From Paenibacillus taichungensis (GTDB lineage: Bacteria; Bacillota; Bacilli; Paenibacillales; Paenibacillaceae): 64,000 nucleotides of DNA. This document shows, in pieces, positions 56,244-64,000 of the stretch (the stretch's first letter is position 1; the number at the start of each line of letters is the position of its first letter). Location: NCBI RefSeq assembly GCF_003287275.1, contig NZ_QEVW01000005.1:124001-188000 (forward strand). Direction: 5' to 3'. Position numbers and translations under genes: made by a program. The notes beneath the pieces were generated by a model that searched no databases, was not told the DNA's origin, and worked only from the letters and a program-made list of their open reading frames with translations.

Positions 56244-57587
56244 TTAAAATAAAGAGCCCATATCCGATGCGGCTGTAGGATATGCAAAATTCATGGTGTT
56301 TAGCTGATCGGTCGTCAAATCGAACTGAATTGCCATGGCGAACAGGTTAATCAGTTCTTCTGTTTTGCCACCCAATACATGGGCACCCAGAATACGCCCT
56401 GTTGCCTTGTCGACTACAACTTTGGCCATGGAAAATTTTTCATTTGTACGTTTATAAGTATACCATTTCGACATGTCATTTACCTTCACCTCATAGCCCT
56501 CTTTCTTGGCCTGCTCGATATCAAGGCCTACAGAACCCAGGGATGGCACGGTAAATACTATGGAGGGCATTACTTTATAATTAGGTTTGTTATGATTGCC
56601 TTCGAGTAGATTCAAAGATACTGCGCGTGATTCCTGGCCTGCGAGCGGTGTCAACGGAAGTCCTTCCGTTGCGGTAACATCGCCGGCCGCATAGACTCTT
56701 GGATTGCTTTCGCTCTGTAAGAACTCATTAACGGAGATGCCTTTTTTCGTATAGCTGACATTTCCCTTCTCGAGTTCAAGCCCATCTATATTTGGAACAC
56801 GCCCTGCTCCATGAACGACAAGGCCGCACTGCCATTGATGATCAGCCCCATTGCGGGTTCCACTGACCACATATGTGTTTCCTTGCTGACGAATCGCCTT
56901 CACTTCCGCATTCAAATGTACGTGTATGCCTACCTCTTTGGATTTTTGCAGCAGCAGGTCCACCAGTTCCGAATCAAACTGTTTTAGCGGCTCTTCTCCT
57001 CGATGAATAATATGAACTTCAGTACCGGCTCTGGCCGCAATATGTGCAAATTCAAAAGCAATGTAACCTCCACCCACCAGAACCAATTTATCCGGCAGCT
57101 GTTCCAGATCAAGAAAATCATCGCTGTATTTCAGATGCTCTGCACCATCAATAGGAAGTGGTGCTGGACGCGCACCCGTTGCGATGAGAATATGTTTCCC
57201 TTGTAGTACTTTGTCCCCTACACGAATATGATCTTCGTCAACGAAAGAAGCCTTTCCATGGAACGTATGCATTCCGGCCTGTTTGAACTTATCCTCGCTT
57301 GCTCTCGGAATACTTTCCGTAAATGTTCGCTTGAACGCCATAAGTTCCGACCACTGAATAGAAACGTTACCTTCCACTCCTTTGCCCTTCATTCTTTCAT
57401 TCCAGTCGATCAGTTCAGCCGCTCCTGCAAGTACTTTTTTGGGATCACAGCCCCGTAACGCACAGGTTCCGCCAAACTCTCGTTCATCAATCACAGCAAT
57501 TTTCCATCCAGCTTCGGCGCAGCGGGATATCACTGAGCTTGCAGCGCTGCCGGTTCCAATCACGATCAGATCATAAAGTTGTGTCAT
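56244..57587 (-). CDS. FAD-dependent disulfide oxidoreductase (class I type)
   Basis: 447-aa pyridine-nucleotide disulfide oxidoreductase similar to dihydrolipoamide dehydrogenase, mercuric and glutathione reductases. The FAD loop is VIGTGSAAS; the redox-active pair is Cys42-Cys47 in GGTCALRGC; the NAD(P) loop is VGGGYIAFEFA; and YAAGDVTATEG closes the FAD site. The C-terminal HPT...E catalytic dyad of true Lpd/GR is not seen (it ends FAYPTAASDMGSLF). The substrate may therefore differ from glutathione or lipoamide. GAGGAGG precedes the ATG. Confidence 0.87.
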   Translation of the reverse strand: MTQLYDLIVIGTGSAASSVISRCAEAGWKIAVIDEREFGGTCALRGCDPKKVLAGAAELIDWNERMKGKGVEGNVSIQWSELMAFKRTFTESIPRASEDKFKQAGMHTFHGKASFVDEDHIRVGDKVLQGKHILIATGARPAPLPIDGAEHLKYSDDFLDLEQLPDKLVLVGGGYIAFEFAHIAARAGTEVHIIHRGEEPLKQFDSELVDLLLQKSKEVGIHVHLNAEVKAIRQQGNTYVVSGTRNGADHQWQCGLVVHGAGRVPNIDGLELEKGNVSYTKKGISVNEFLQSESNPRVYAAGDVTATEGLPLTPLAGQESRAVSLNLLEGNHNKPNYKVMPSIVFTVPSLGSVGLDIEQAKKEGYEVKVNDMSKWYTYKRTNEKFSMAKVVVDKATGRILGAHVLGGKTEELINLFAMAIQFDLTTDQLNTMNFAYPTAASDMGSLF

Positions 57588-57626
57588 GTTAGTTCCTCCT
57601 CTTCAGGTATAACCATACATATCAAG

Positions 57627-59141
57627 CTATAATAACCCTGCTTTTTGCAGATACTTCGTTGCCACTTGTTCTGGACTCGCTCCATTAACGTTCACTTCGT
57701 AATTCATTTGACGCATCTCATCGTCCGTGATCCGGCCTGCAAGTTGATTCAATACCTCCACCATCTGCGGATATTGGTCTGCCGTTTCTTTGCGGAGCAT
57801 TGGTGCTCCCTGATATGGCGGGAACAATTCCTGATCATCCTCCAGCACAACGAGTTTATACTGTCTCAATTCACTGTCTGTGGAGTAAGCATCCAGCAAA
57901 TTGATATCTCCACGCTGAACGGCTGCATAACGCAGTTTCGGTTCCATTGTGGCTACGTCAGGGAATTTGATGCCATACTTCTTCTGAATGCCAACATATC
58001 CGTCTTCCCGATCTGAGAATTCCAGTGTGAATCCTGCCTTGATCTGCTGCTGTACCGACTTGAGATCCGATATGGTCTTGAGATTATACTGATCCGCAAC
58101 CTTCTGAGGCACAGCCAACGTATACGTATTGTTGTATTCCATCGGGTTCAGAAGAACCATATTGAATTGGCTCAACATCCCGTCTCTTGCTTGCTCATAC
58201 ACTTCGGTTCGATCTGTGCTAACTGCGGTTTCCTTCATAAATTCAGATATGGCGGTACCCGTAAATTCCGGATAAATATCAATATCACCTGAATTCAGTG
58301 CATTGAAAAGAAATGTGGTTTTCCCCAATCCTGGTTTCAATTCAACCTTCAGATCGGTATCTTTTTCAATCAGCAATTTGTACATGTTAATGAGAATCTC
58401 TGGTTCGGCACCCAGCTTTCCAGCAATAACCAGATCTTTCTGCCCCCCACGGGAGAGCCATGGAATCGTGACTACCAGAATGGCCACCAGAGCGAGTGTT
58501 CCGAGCGTGACCAACGTTTTCTTGAATGATAAACGTTGAAACTGGCGTAACAGCACATCAAACAAAATGGCAAGCAATGCGGCTGGGATGGCTCCCAGAA
58601 TAATCAATGCTGTATCATTTCGATCAATACCAAGCAAAATGAGTCCACCCAGACCTCCTGCACCAATCAGGGCAGCAAGCGTTGCTGTACCTACAATCAG
58701 AACCATTGCGGTACGAATACCTGCCATAATGACAGGCATCGCGAGTGGCAGCTCCACTTTGGTCAGACGCTGCCGACTGTTCATGCCCATCGCATTCGCT
58801 GCCTCGACCATCGAAGGATCGACTTCCGATATGCCCGTATACGTGTTGCGGAGTACCGGAAGCAAGGCATACACCACCAGAGCAATGATTGCAGGAAGTG
58901 TACCAATGCCAAATAACGGAATAAGCAGTCCGAGCAGAGCCAAAGACGGGATCGTTTGCAGTACGGCCGTAACCCCAATAATCGGCTCAGCCACTTTTGG
59001 CTTGCGTGTCAGATAAATGCCCAGCGGAATCGCGATCAGAACGGCAAAGAACAATGCGATAAATGAGATCTGAATATGCTCAAGGAGTGCGGACAATAAC
59101 TGTCCTTTGCGCTCGCTGAACACCTCCGTAAATCTACTCAT
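57627..59141 (-). CDS. ABC transporter, fused permease and substrate-binding protein (OpuC/EgtU type)
   Basis: 504-aa protein joining an N-terminal permease of the glycine-betaine/choline family (six membrane segments; [23 protein letters not shown] is the ATPase-coupling loop) to a C-terminal extracellular binding domain (~235-504; [46 protein letters not shown]). This fused layout is typical of EgtU, reported as an ergothioneine importer, and BilEB. Osmoprotectants such as betaine or carnitine remain possible. The ATG at 59141 lies 8 nt from GAGG and overlaps the end of the ATPase gene. Confidence 0.87.
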   Translation of the reverse strand: MSRFTEVFSERKGQLLSALLEHIQISFIALFFAVLIAIPLGIYLTRKPKVAEPIIGVTAVLQTIPSLALLGLLIPLFGIGTLPAIIALVVYALLPVLRNTYTGISEVDPSMVEAANAMGMNSRQRLTKVELPLAMPVIMAGIRTAMVLIVGTATLAALIGAGGLGGLILLGIDRNDTALIILGAIPAALLAILFDVLLRQFQRLSFKKTLVTLGTLALVAILVVTIPWLSRGGQKDLVIAGKLGAEPEILINMYKLLIEKDTDLKVELKPGLGKTTFLFNALNSGDIDIYPEFTGTAISEFMKETAVSTDRTEVYEQARDGMLSQFNMVLLNPMEYNNTYTLAVPQKVADQYNLKTISDLKSVQQQIKAGFTLEFSDREDGYVGIQKKYGIKFPDVATMEPKLRYAAVQRGDINLLDAYSTDSELRQYKLVVLEDDQELFPPYQGAPMLRKETADQYPQMVEVLNQLAGRITDDEMRQMNYEVNVNGASPEQVATKYLQKAGLL

Positions 59142-60177
59142 CCCCTTCACCTCGTTCCTGCAACTGCCCGGACCAGTACTGGATCAGATCGGCTCGACTA
59201 ACCTGACCTATAATCTGATGGTCTTTCTCGACCAGTAAATGATCATGAGAAGCCATGATTTCCACAAAATCAGGCAGCGTAATCGATACGGGAACAGCCG
59301 TTTTAACTGACTTCGGTACATGTCCGGGTGAGAGCGATGACATGATCGATTCAAGATCAAATTTTGAAATCAATCGTTCTTGTTCGCCGGAGGCCGTTTG
59401 TAATTCAAACATTGGGTCGCCCCCACCAGATACAAGCTGTGAACTCCTATCCGGACCAGAACTGCCGACAAAGTCACGTACAAATTCATTGGCTGGGAGC
59501 TGGATAAGTTCTTCAGGGGTGCCTACCTGTAACACTTGCCCATCCTTCATGATGCAGATACGATCACCCAGCTTCATCGCTTCCTGAATATCGTGGGTAA
59601 CAAACACAATCGTCTTCTTCATCTGACGCTGAATATCCAGAATATCGTCCTGTAGTTTCTCACGGCTAATCGGGTCAAGTGCACTGAACGGTTCATCCAT
59701 CAGTACAATTTCGGGATCGGCAGCGAGTGCGCGCAATACACCGATTCTCTGTTGTTGTCCACCAGATAGCTCGGCAGGCTTGCGATCACTGTATGTGGTA
59801 CCTTTCAGTCCAACCATGTCCAGCAAAGTATGTACGCGCTCCTTGATTTGCTCTGACTTCCACTTTCGGAGTTCAGGAACAACCGCAATATTTTCGGCAA
59901 TCGTCATATGTGGGAACAGCGCAATCTGTTGCAGCACATATCCGATATTCCAGCGCAATTCATGAATGTTATATTCATCGATAGGCCGTTCATTAATTCG
60001 TACGGTCCCATCTGTCCGCTCGATCAGGCGATTGATCATTTTGAGCATGGTGGTTTTGCCGCAACCGCTCGGACCAATCATGACGAACAGCTCTCCCTTA
60101 TTAATGTTGAGATTAACCTGACGCAGAGCATGGGTTCCATCAGGATATTGCTTGGATACATTTTCGAACTGAATCAT
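59134..60177 (-). CDS. ABC transporter ATPase with CBS domains (OpuCA/EgtV type)
   Basis: 347-aa ATPase partner of the fused permease/binding protein. Walker A is [10 protein letters not shown], signature [10 protein letters not shown], Walker [13 protein letters not shown] and switch His in FVTHDIQEA. The C-terminal ~80 residues resemble a CBS pair ([37 protein letters not shown]), which in OpuA-type systems senses ionic strength or nucleotides. The first CBS unit looks incomplete. Its stop codon overlaps the start of the permease gene, so the two are translationally coupled. Confidence 0.9.
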   Translation of the reverse strand: MIQFENVSKQYPDGTHALRQVNLNINKGELFVMIGPSGCGKTTMLKMINRLIERTDGTVRINERPIDEYNIHELRWNIGYVLQQIALFPHMTIAENIAVVPELRKWKSEQIKERVHTLLDMVGLKGTTYSDRKPAELSGGQQQRIGVLRALAADPEIVLMDEPFSALDPISREKLQDDILDIQRQMKKTIVFVTHDIQEAMKLGDRICIMKDGQVLQVGTPEELIQLPANEFVRDFVGSSGPDRSSQLVSGGGDPMFELQTASGEQERLISKFDLESIMSSLSPGHVPKSVKTAVPVSITLPDFVEIMASHDHLLVEKDHQIIGQVSRADLIQYWSGQLQERGEGDE

Positions 60178-60322
60178 CCGTTCACTTCTCTCCTTTTATC
60201 AAACATTCATTCTCATCTATTTCCCCAAAAGCGGCCACATATAATCACCGTGCTGGACTGGGTATTGTTGTTTCTATAATCATCGGAATATGAACGGGTA
60301 CCTCCAAAGGTTAAATAATCAG

Positions 60323-60353
60323 CAAAAAAGACGGGCCTTCCGGCACCGTCTTC
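60323..60353 (-). terminator. Terminator after the NmrA-like pseudogene
   Basis: AAGACGG pairs with CCGTCTT, with TCCGG nested between. On the minus strand TTTTTTG follows. Confidence 0.65.
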
Positions 60354-60410
60354 TTATTATTCAGCAGAATTTGCTTCCAATATTTTTATAAAATCCTTCT
60401 ATGATTTCCC

Positions 60411-60781
60411 TCATTGCATATGCTGCCTAATAAACTGCTCCAGTGAAAGTGGGCTTTGCCCTGTGACTTTAAGTACCGTCTCCGTCGTTTGATCTTCTCT
60501 TCCTTCCTCCCGTCTATGATGAACGGAATCATTACGTCTTCCGGGTGCATGTCCATGACCGGCACAACAAGGTACACTTGATCCACATTTTTCAGCGCTG
60601 GACCATAAGTGGTTGAATCGTACCAATCAAAATAGACATAATTGTCGGCAGAATCAGAAGAAGCTGGTTTTTTTTTCTTGCCAGACGCACCGAAAGTGTG
60701 CCTCTGAAGCATGGCCGCAACGCGGCTTCCTGGCTGTCCATTCGCTCCTGTAATCAGTGTTAAAGGTTTATCGTTGAACAT
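60411..60781 (-). pseudogene. Decayed NmrA-like NAD(P)-binding protein
   Basis: The 5' part encodes a normal NmrA/SDR start: MFNDKPLTLITGANGQPGSRVAAMLQ, then NYVYFDWYDSTTYGPALKNVDQVYLVVPVMDMHPEDVMIPFI. The reading then runs into basic low-complexity residues. In another frame just downstream comes VLKVTGQSPLSLEQFIRQH, which is the C-terminus of the same family. About 150 residues of the usual ~285 are missing and the frame is broken. This indicates an internal deletion with frameshift. The ATG at 60781 still has GGAGGAAG, and a terminator still follows. Intact relatives are putative quinone or NAD(P)H-dependent reductases. Confidence 0.75.
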
Positions 60782-60940
60782 TTTCACTTCCTCCTTCGGT
60801 TTGCTCAGTGTTCATTTTCCAGACTGATCAGTCAAGAAAATAAATGCTTTGATTTTTGCCAAAGTGGTATAATGACACTAGAAGTTGAATTAATCCATTT
60901 ACCATTACAATCATGCCAACATATAAAGGAGTGTAGCGAT

Positions 60941-61303
60941 ATGCATATTCAAATTACAGATTTGGCTGCTGCGCGATTAACTGAAAGACTGAATGATCAG
61001 CCCGGTTATTTCAAAGTGATCTATGACATGGAAGGTTGTGGCTGTAACGGAATTATCGCCATACTTATCGTGGATGAACCCGAAGCTTTGGATGTTCAAA
61101 TTGAAACCAATCTCGTGCCATTTTATGTCGATCCGAAACAGCAGTTAAACCTGGAGCAGCACATGAAGCTGGACACGGAACCCAACTATCCTTCCTTTAA
61201 ATTAAGCAGTGATTCCGGTGTACTTAGCAGCAATGTCCGTGTTCGGGATGCCCGCGCAGTGGCTGCTGGAAGATCCGGCAATTCTGTTTCATGCGAGCTG
61301 TAA
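60941..61303 (+). CDS. HesB/IscA-like iron-sulfur-fold protein
   Basis: 120-aa protein with the HesB/YneR-like fold (MHIQITDLAAARLTERL, then FKVIYDMEGCGCNGIIAILIV). The CGC motif is at positions ~32-34, whereas the C-terminal CxC ligand pair of canonical IscA scaffolds is replaced by a single SCEL ending. That makes a true Fe-S carrier role doubtful. The ATG at 60941 follows AAAGGAG. It is a stand-alone gene with its own terminator. Function remains unassigned. Confidence 0.75.
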   Translation: MHIQITDLAAARLTERLNDQPGYFKVIYDMEGCGCNGIIAILIVDEPEALDVQIETNLVPFYVDPKQQLNLEQHMKLDTEPNYPSFKLSSDSGVLSSNVRVRDARAVAAGRSGNSVSCEL

Positions 61304-61356
61304 TTCAAAAGTTGTGGCTGAGATAATGAGTATTTGATTCGCTTATCTATGTATAC

Positions 61357-61392
61357 AAAAAGACTTTGCACAATAGGTGCAGAGTCTTTTTT
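61357..61392 (+). terminator. Terminator after the HesB-like gene
   Basis: AAAAAGACTTTGCAC pairs with GTGCAGAGTCTTTTTT with one mismatch and ends in a T-run. Confidence 0.8.
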
Positions 61393-61547
61393 GTGCTCTT
61401 TTTCTCGTCAGACATTTAAAAACTATGAATCTCGCAAACTTTGTTTACAACTCGGAAACAATTGGAGAACCTATGGATATAATCCTCTAGTATACTCGGT
61501 ATATAGCAAAGCACGAGATTGATATAACCCGAGGAGGAACACACATC

Positions 61548-62324
61548 ATGAAATCTTTTACACGTAAATCCATCGTATCCACGATACTTATAGGTTCTGT
61601 CGTAGCAGGCTCAGCATTCACAACGCTGCCCTTCACTAAGGAGCTGAATCCGGTCGCATCTGCTGCCAGCTCCAGCTTCACTCAATTCCTGCACGATAAT
61701 GCGCCTGGACGCACAATCAAAACGAGTAGTAGCGGTCTGGCAACGGTAACGAATCTATCAAGCACGGTTGTGCTAGTGAATAAAAAAAGAAACTTGCCTT
61801 CGACCTATGCTCCTCAGGATCTGGTTGTTCCTAACATTCCATTTAGCTTCTCTGGCTCCAGTCCGAAAAAGCAAATGCGTAAAGTAGCTGCCACAGCAAT
61901 CGAGAATTTGTTCGCAGCAGCGAAAAAAGACGGCATTGATATCAAAGCCGTGTCCGGTTACCGCTCTTATGCCACCCAAAAATCCATTTTTGACCGAAAT
62001 GCGAGTATCAAAGGCGAAGCCGTTGCGAATAAAACCAGTGCTCGTCCAGGACAAAGCGAGCATCAGACGGGTCTTGCGATGGATATCTCCAGTGCATCAG
62101 CGGGATATGATTTGCAACAAAGCTTTGGAAATACCAAGGAAGGCAAATGGCTGAAAGCCAATGCACATAAATACGGATTTATCATTCGTTATGGCAAAGA
62201 TCAGGAGAAACTGACAGGCTACTCTTATGAGCCATGGCATGTGCGTTATGTTGGCGTGTATATTGCGGGGGAAATTACGAGCCAGAACCTTACACTTGAA
62301 CAGTACCTTGAGCGCACCAAATAA
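61548..62324 (+). CDS. D-Ala-D-Ala carboxypeptidase, VanY family (M15B)
   Basis: 258-aa exported peptidase acting on peptidoglycan stem peptides. The signal peptide is basic (MKSFTRKS) with a hydrophobic core and ASAAS cut region near 40. Zinc ligands are His172 and Asp179 in SEHQTGLAMDIS and His231 in EPWHVRYVG, with catalytic Glu228. SGYRSYATQKSIF precedes them, as in all VanY/DdcY enzymes. GGAGGA stands before the ATG. There is no vanHAX or VanS/VanR context, so it is probably a housekeeping DD-carboxypeptidase and not a glycopeptide-resistance gene. Confidence 0.93.
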   Translation: MKSFTRKSIVSTILIGSVVAGSAFTTLPFTKELNPVASAASSSFTQFLHDNAPGRTIKTSSSGLATVTNLSSTVVLVNKKRNLPSTYAPQDLVVPNIPFSFSGSSPKKQMRKVAATAIENLFAAAKKDGIDIKAVSGYRSYATQKSIFDRNASIKGEAVANKTSARPGQSEHQTGLAMDISSASAGYDLQQSFGNTKEGKWLKANAHKYGFIIRYGKDQEKLTGYSYEPWHVRYVGVYIAGEITSQNLTLEQYLERTK

Positions 62325-62400
62325 ACAGTAGAAATATCTGATGACAAAGGTACTCATTCCACTCTCATATGATAGACATATGTAAATGACAGATACAACT

Positions 62401-62436
62401 AACAGAACGGGGCCCGAAATTGGGCCCCGTTCTGTT
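62401..62436. terminator. Perfect hairpin after the VanY-like gene
   Basis: AACAGAACGGGGCCC and GGGCCCCGTTCTGTT form a perfect 15-bp stem with a 6-nt loop between convergent genes. There is no T-run, so it may be an atypical terminator. Confidence 0.5.
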
Positions 62437-62534
62437 GCATTATAACTACAACATTTTAATCGTTCTCCAAATCGAAAACATATGGATCAGCTCAATCACA
62501 TTGATGGAAAAGTTACGTTCAATTCATAGCAGAT

Positions 62535-63305
62535 TTAAGGTTTATTATTCAGTTCTGTGCTCCATTCCTCTACAGCATCAACGACCTGTTTTAATTGCTG
62601 CTCTTCATCAATCGCTGGATCATTGTCCCCTTTTTGCTTCCCATAAGAGCCAAATTGGCCATGGTTCCCTCCTTCTACACTGACATACAAAGTGTCAGCA
62701 GGTAGATTGGTTTTGGCACTTTCCCAAGCTTCTTTATTGAGAACACCATCTGCTGTACCTGTTATTTGCAAAACAGATAAATCTGTATCTTTTATGGATC
62801 CGCCCTCATCCGCATAAGAAGCCAAGAAAAATACACCCTGCAGCTTTTCACTGTGTTCAGAAGCATATCTCGCTGCAAATGAACCTCCTAAAGAGTGTCC
62901 CCCAATAACAAATTGTTCGTCTGGGTGTTCTTCAAGAAAGGAGTCCGCTTTATTTTGACCGAAAATGGCTAGATTCAGTGGCATTTCCGCAATATATACG
63001 CGATGCCCCCGTTGAGCCAGTTCTCTGGCAAATGGTGAGTAGCTTTCCGGTTCTACTAGACCTCCAGGATAAAAAATAATATTCGGTTCGATTACTTTCC
63101 CGGTTTGTGGCTCAAATTTATAACCGTCTTTGACCTCTGTTACTTTGACCTGATTATCATTCTGAAATGCGAGTTCCGCTTGATTGGAAGGACTATAGGT
63201 TATCGAATTGAGGTATACCAATAAGCCAATAATTACAATTACGATGAAGCAAACTCCCCATAACAATATTTTGGTCCATTTGTTTTTTTTCTCTGTTTTT
63301 GCCAA
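62535..63305 (-). CDS. Membrane-anchored alpha/beta-hydrolase
   Basis: 256-aa hydrolase with one N-terminal membrane segment (ILLWGVCFIVIVIIGLLVYL) that anchors it with the catalytic domain outside. GGHSLGG gives the nucleophile (Ser138), IIFYPGGLVEPESY is the oxyanion region and GGNHGQFG the catalytic His; TGTADGVL probably contains the Asp. Substrate unknown. The TTG at 63305 is preferred because AAAGAGG stands 8 nt before it. It is divergent from a TetR gene, and its promoter contains a TTACCGGTAA palindrome in the spacer, indicating direct repression by that TetR. Confidence 0.8.
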   Translation of the reverse strand: MAKTEKKNKWTKILLWGVCFIVIVIIGLLVYLNSITYSPSNQAELAFQNDNQVKVTEVKDGYKFEPQTGKVIEPNIIFYPGGLVEPESYSPFARELAQRGHRVYIAEMPLNLAIFGQNKADSFLEEHPDEQFVIGGHSLGGSFAARYASEHSEKLQGVFFLASYADEGGSIKDTDLSVLQITGTADGVLNKEAWESAKTNLPADTLYVSVEGGNHGQFGSYGKQKGDNDPAIDEEQQLKQVVDAVEEWSTELNNKP

Positions 63306-63448
63306 AGTTAAAACCTCTTTCAATCATTATTCTGGATGAAGATAGCAGAGCTGAAAGCACAGCAGCGACCCATTACACAGACAAATTCCAGTACATTCAC
63401 CTGCTCGCTTTTGTATTTATCATTGAATTGCTGCTTCAGTTCTAGTAA

Positions 63449-63477
63449 ATTATATTTACCGGTAAGTAAAATTACAA
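63449..63477 (-). promoter_or_regulatory. Promoter with embedded TetR-type operator
   Basis: On the minus strand TTGTAA (63472-63477), a 17-bp spacer and TATAAT (63449-63454). The spacer holds TTACCGGTAA (63456-63465), a perfect palindrome typical of TetR-family operators. Confidence 0.65.
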
Positions 63478-63529
63478 GTCTAATCTTATTCAATGGATAA
63501 TTTGTCATAAAATATTCACGGAGGTAATG

Positions 63530-64000
63530 ATGAAAATGAATATAGAATCACAACGCTCACCAGGAAGACCCAAACAAGCAGAAGATAATTTGCCCGTACA
63601 AGAAATAATTCTTCAAACAGCCGCCAAACTCTTTATGGAGCATGGGTATGAACCTGTTTCACTCCAACAGATCGCCAAAGCTTGTAATGTGTCTAAACCA
63701 TCCATTTATTATCACTTCACCAGTAAACCGGAACTTTTTAAGATCGCGGTTACGACCATGTTTAAACATGTGCACCAAGCTACGTCACGATTATTAAGAG
63801 AAGCTGACAATCTGGAAACAGGACTGCTACATGTGGCAGAAGCAAGGTTAGCTAATCCTCATGCGGAGATTGAGACCCTGCTCAAAGATGCGGAGAGATA
63901 TTTGAGTGAGAAACAGATCGAGGAAATCAGAGCAGCGGAAAATAAAATTTACGAAGAGCTGGCTCATTACTTTAAAGATGCGATGGATAATAACCTTCTT
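63530..64000 (+). CDS. Partial TetR-family transcription regulator
   Basis: The first 157 codons are present and the gene runs off the right edge. The N-terminal helix-turn-helix is clear: IILQTAAKLFMEHGYEPVSLQQIAKACNVSKPSIYYHF. A ligand-binding domain begins afterwards. The start is one of three closely spaced in-frame ATGs after GGAGG; the second (63530) has 5-nt spacing, the third (63536) has 11. It is divergent from the membrane-anchored hydrolase gene, whose promoter carries a suitable palindrome. Confidence 0.85.
   Translation, partial: MKMNIESQRSPGRPKQAEDNLPVQEIILQTAAKLFMEHGYEPVSLQQIAKACNVSKPSIYYHFTSKPELFKIAVTTMFKHVHQATSRLLREADNLETGLLHVAEARLANPHAEIETLLKDAERYLSEKQIEEIRAAENKIYEELAHYFKDAMDNNLL

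Noticed and set aside
61548..62324. Vancomycin-resistance vanY
   Set aside because: The catalytic motifs fit VanY, but there is no van cluster or two-component system nearby, so it is treated as a general carboxypeptidase.
1..64000. tRNA, rRNA, insertion sequences, prophage or integrase
   Set aside because: No tRNA-like cloverleaf, rRNA stretch, transposase motif or terminal inverted repeat pair was recognised on either strand by reading.

Overview
The window looks like a chromosomal segment of a Gram-positive, endospore-former-type Firmicute, most likely Paenibacillus. This rests on purine-rich Shine-Dalgarno sequences with frequent TTG/GTG starts, S-layer-homology (SLH) anchored surface proteins, many secreted glycan-active enzymes, LacI/GntR/HxlR/TetR regulators, a T-box leader, catabolite-repression (cre) sites and a Bacillus-like yeeI. 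No rRNA, tRNA, CRISPR array, insertion sequence, integrase or replication origin was seen. The species assignment is inference.

Left part (1-18.3 kb): a partial COG3618-type amidohydrolase, a secreted GH5 beta-glucanase with C-terminal accessory modules, two uncharacterised small genes, then a sucrose regulon (scrR-scrB-scrA, one strand) with two copies of a GAACCGGTTC palindrome in front of scrB. A T-box leader, apparently reading a Phe codon, controls a chorismate mutase/DAHP synthase. RNase J, a rhamnose unit (bifunctional aldolase/dehydrogenase plus L-rhamnose isomerase), a secreted GH5 mannanase and a TreR-like repressor without its usual tre partners follow.

Centre (18.4-47.3 kb): a giant (about 2,518 aa) SLH-anchored protein built of fibronectin-III/Ig-like repeats, preceded by a leader attenuator hairpin; an esterase/epimerase pair; a membrane-anchored cupredoxin; and an EamA-type exporter under a purine-family riboswitch that appears to be an ON switch. 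Next is a compact three-gene operon (TerB-N/TerB-C protein, P-loop ATPase, DEAD/DEAH helicase) that matches the Shango antiphage system. A bphO-bphP bacteriophytochrome operon follows, with a degenerate GGDEF domain. Then come a NIF3-like gene, a YdcZ-Crp-YdcZ operon, yeeI, the sulfite reductase operon cysJ-cysI and a divergent HxlR/quinone-oxidoreductase pair.

Right part (47.5-64 kb): a 1,735-aa SLH-anchored GH43-like enzyme with a perfect LacI-type palindrome and a cre site upstream, an ABC-F ATPase, a small SET-domain protein, a DUF1349 protein, a disulfide oxidoreductase, a two-gene ABC transporter with a fused permease/binding protein (OpuC/EgtU type), a decayed NmrA-like pseudogene, a HesB-like protein, a VanY-like carboxypeptidase, and an alpha/beta hydrolase divergent from a TetR gene cut by the window edge.

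Overall this is a polysaccharide- and sugar-foraging region with stress, light-sensing and defence genes between the catabolic units. The items most worth a second look are the purine riboswitch-exporter, the Shango-type operon, the attenuated giant surface protein and the Crp-like site in front of the YdcZ operon.
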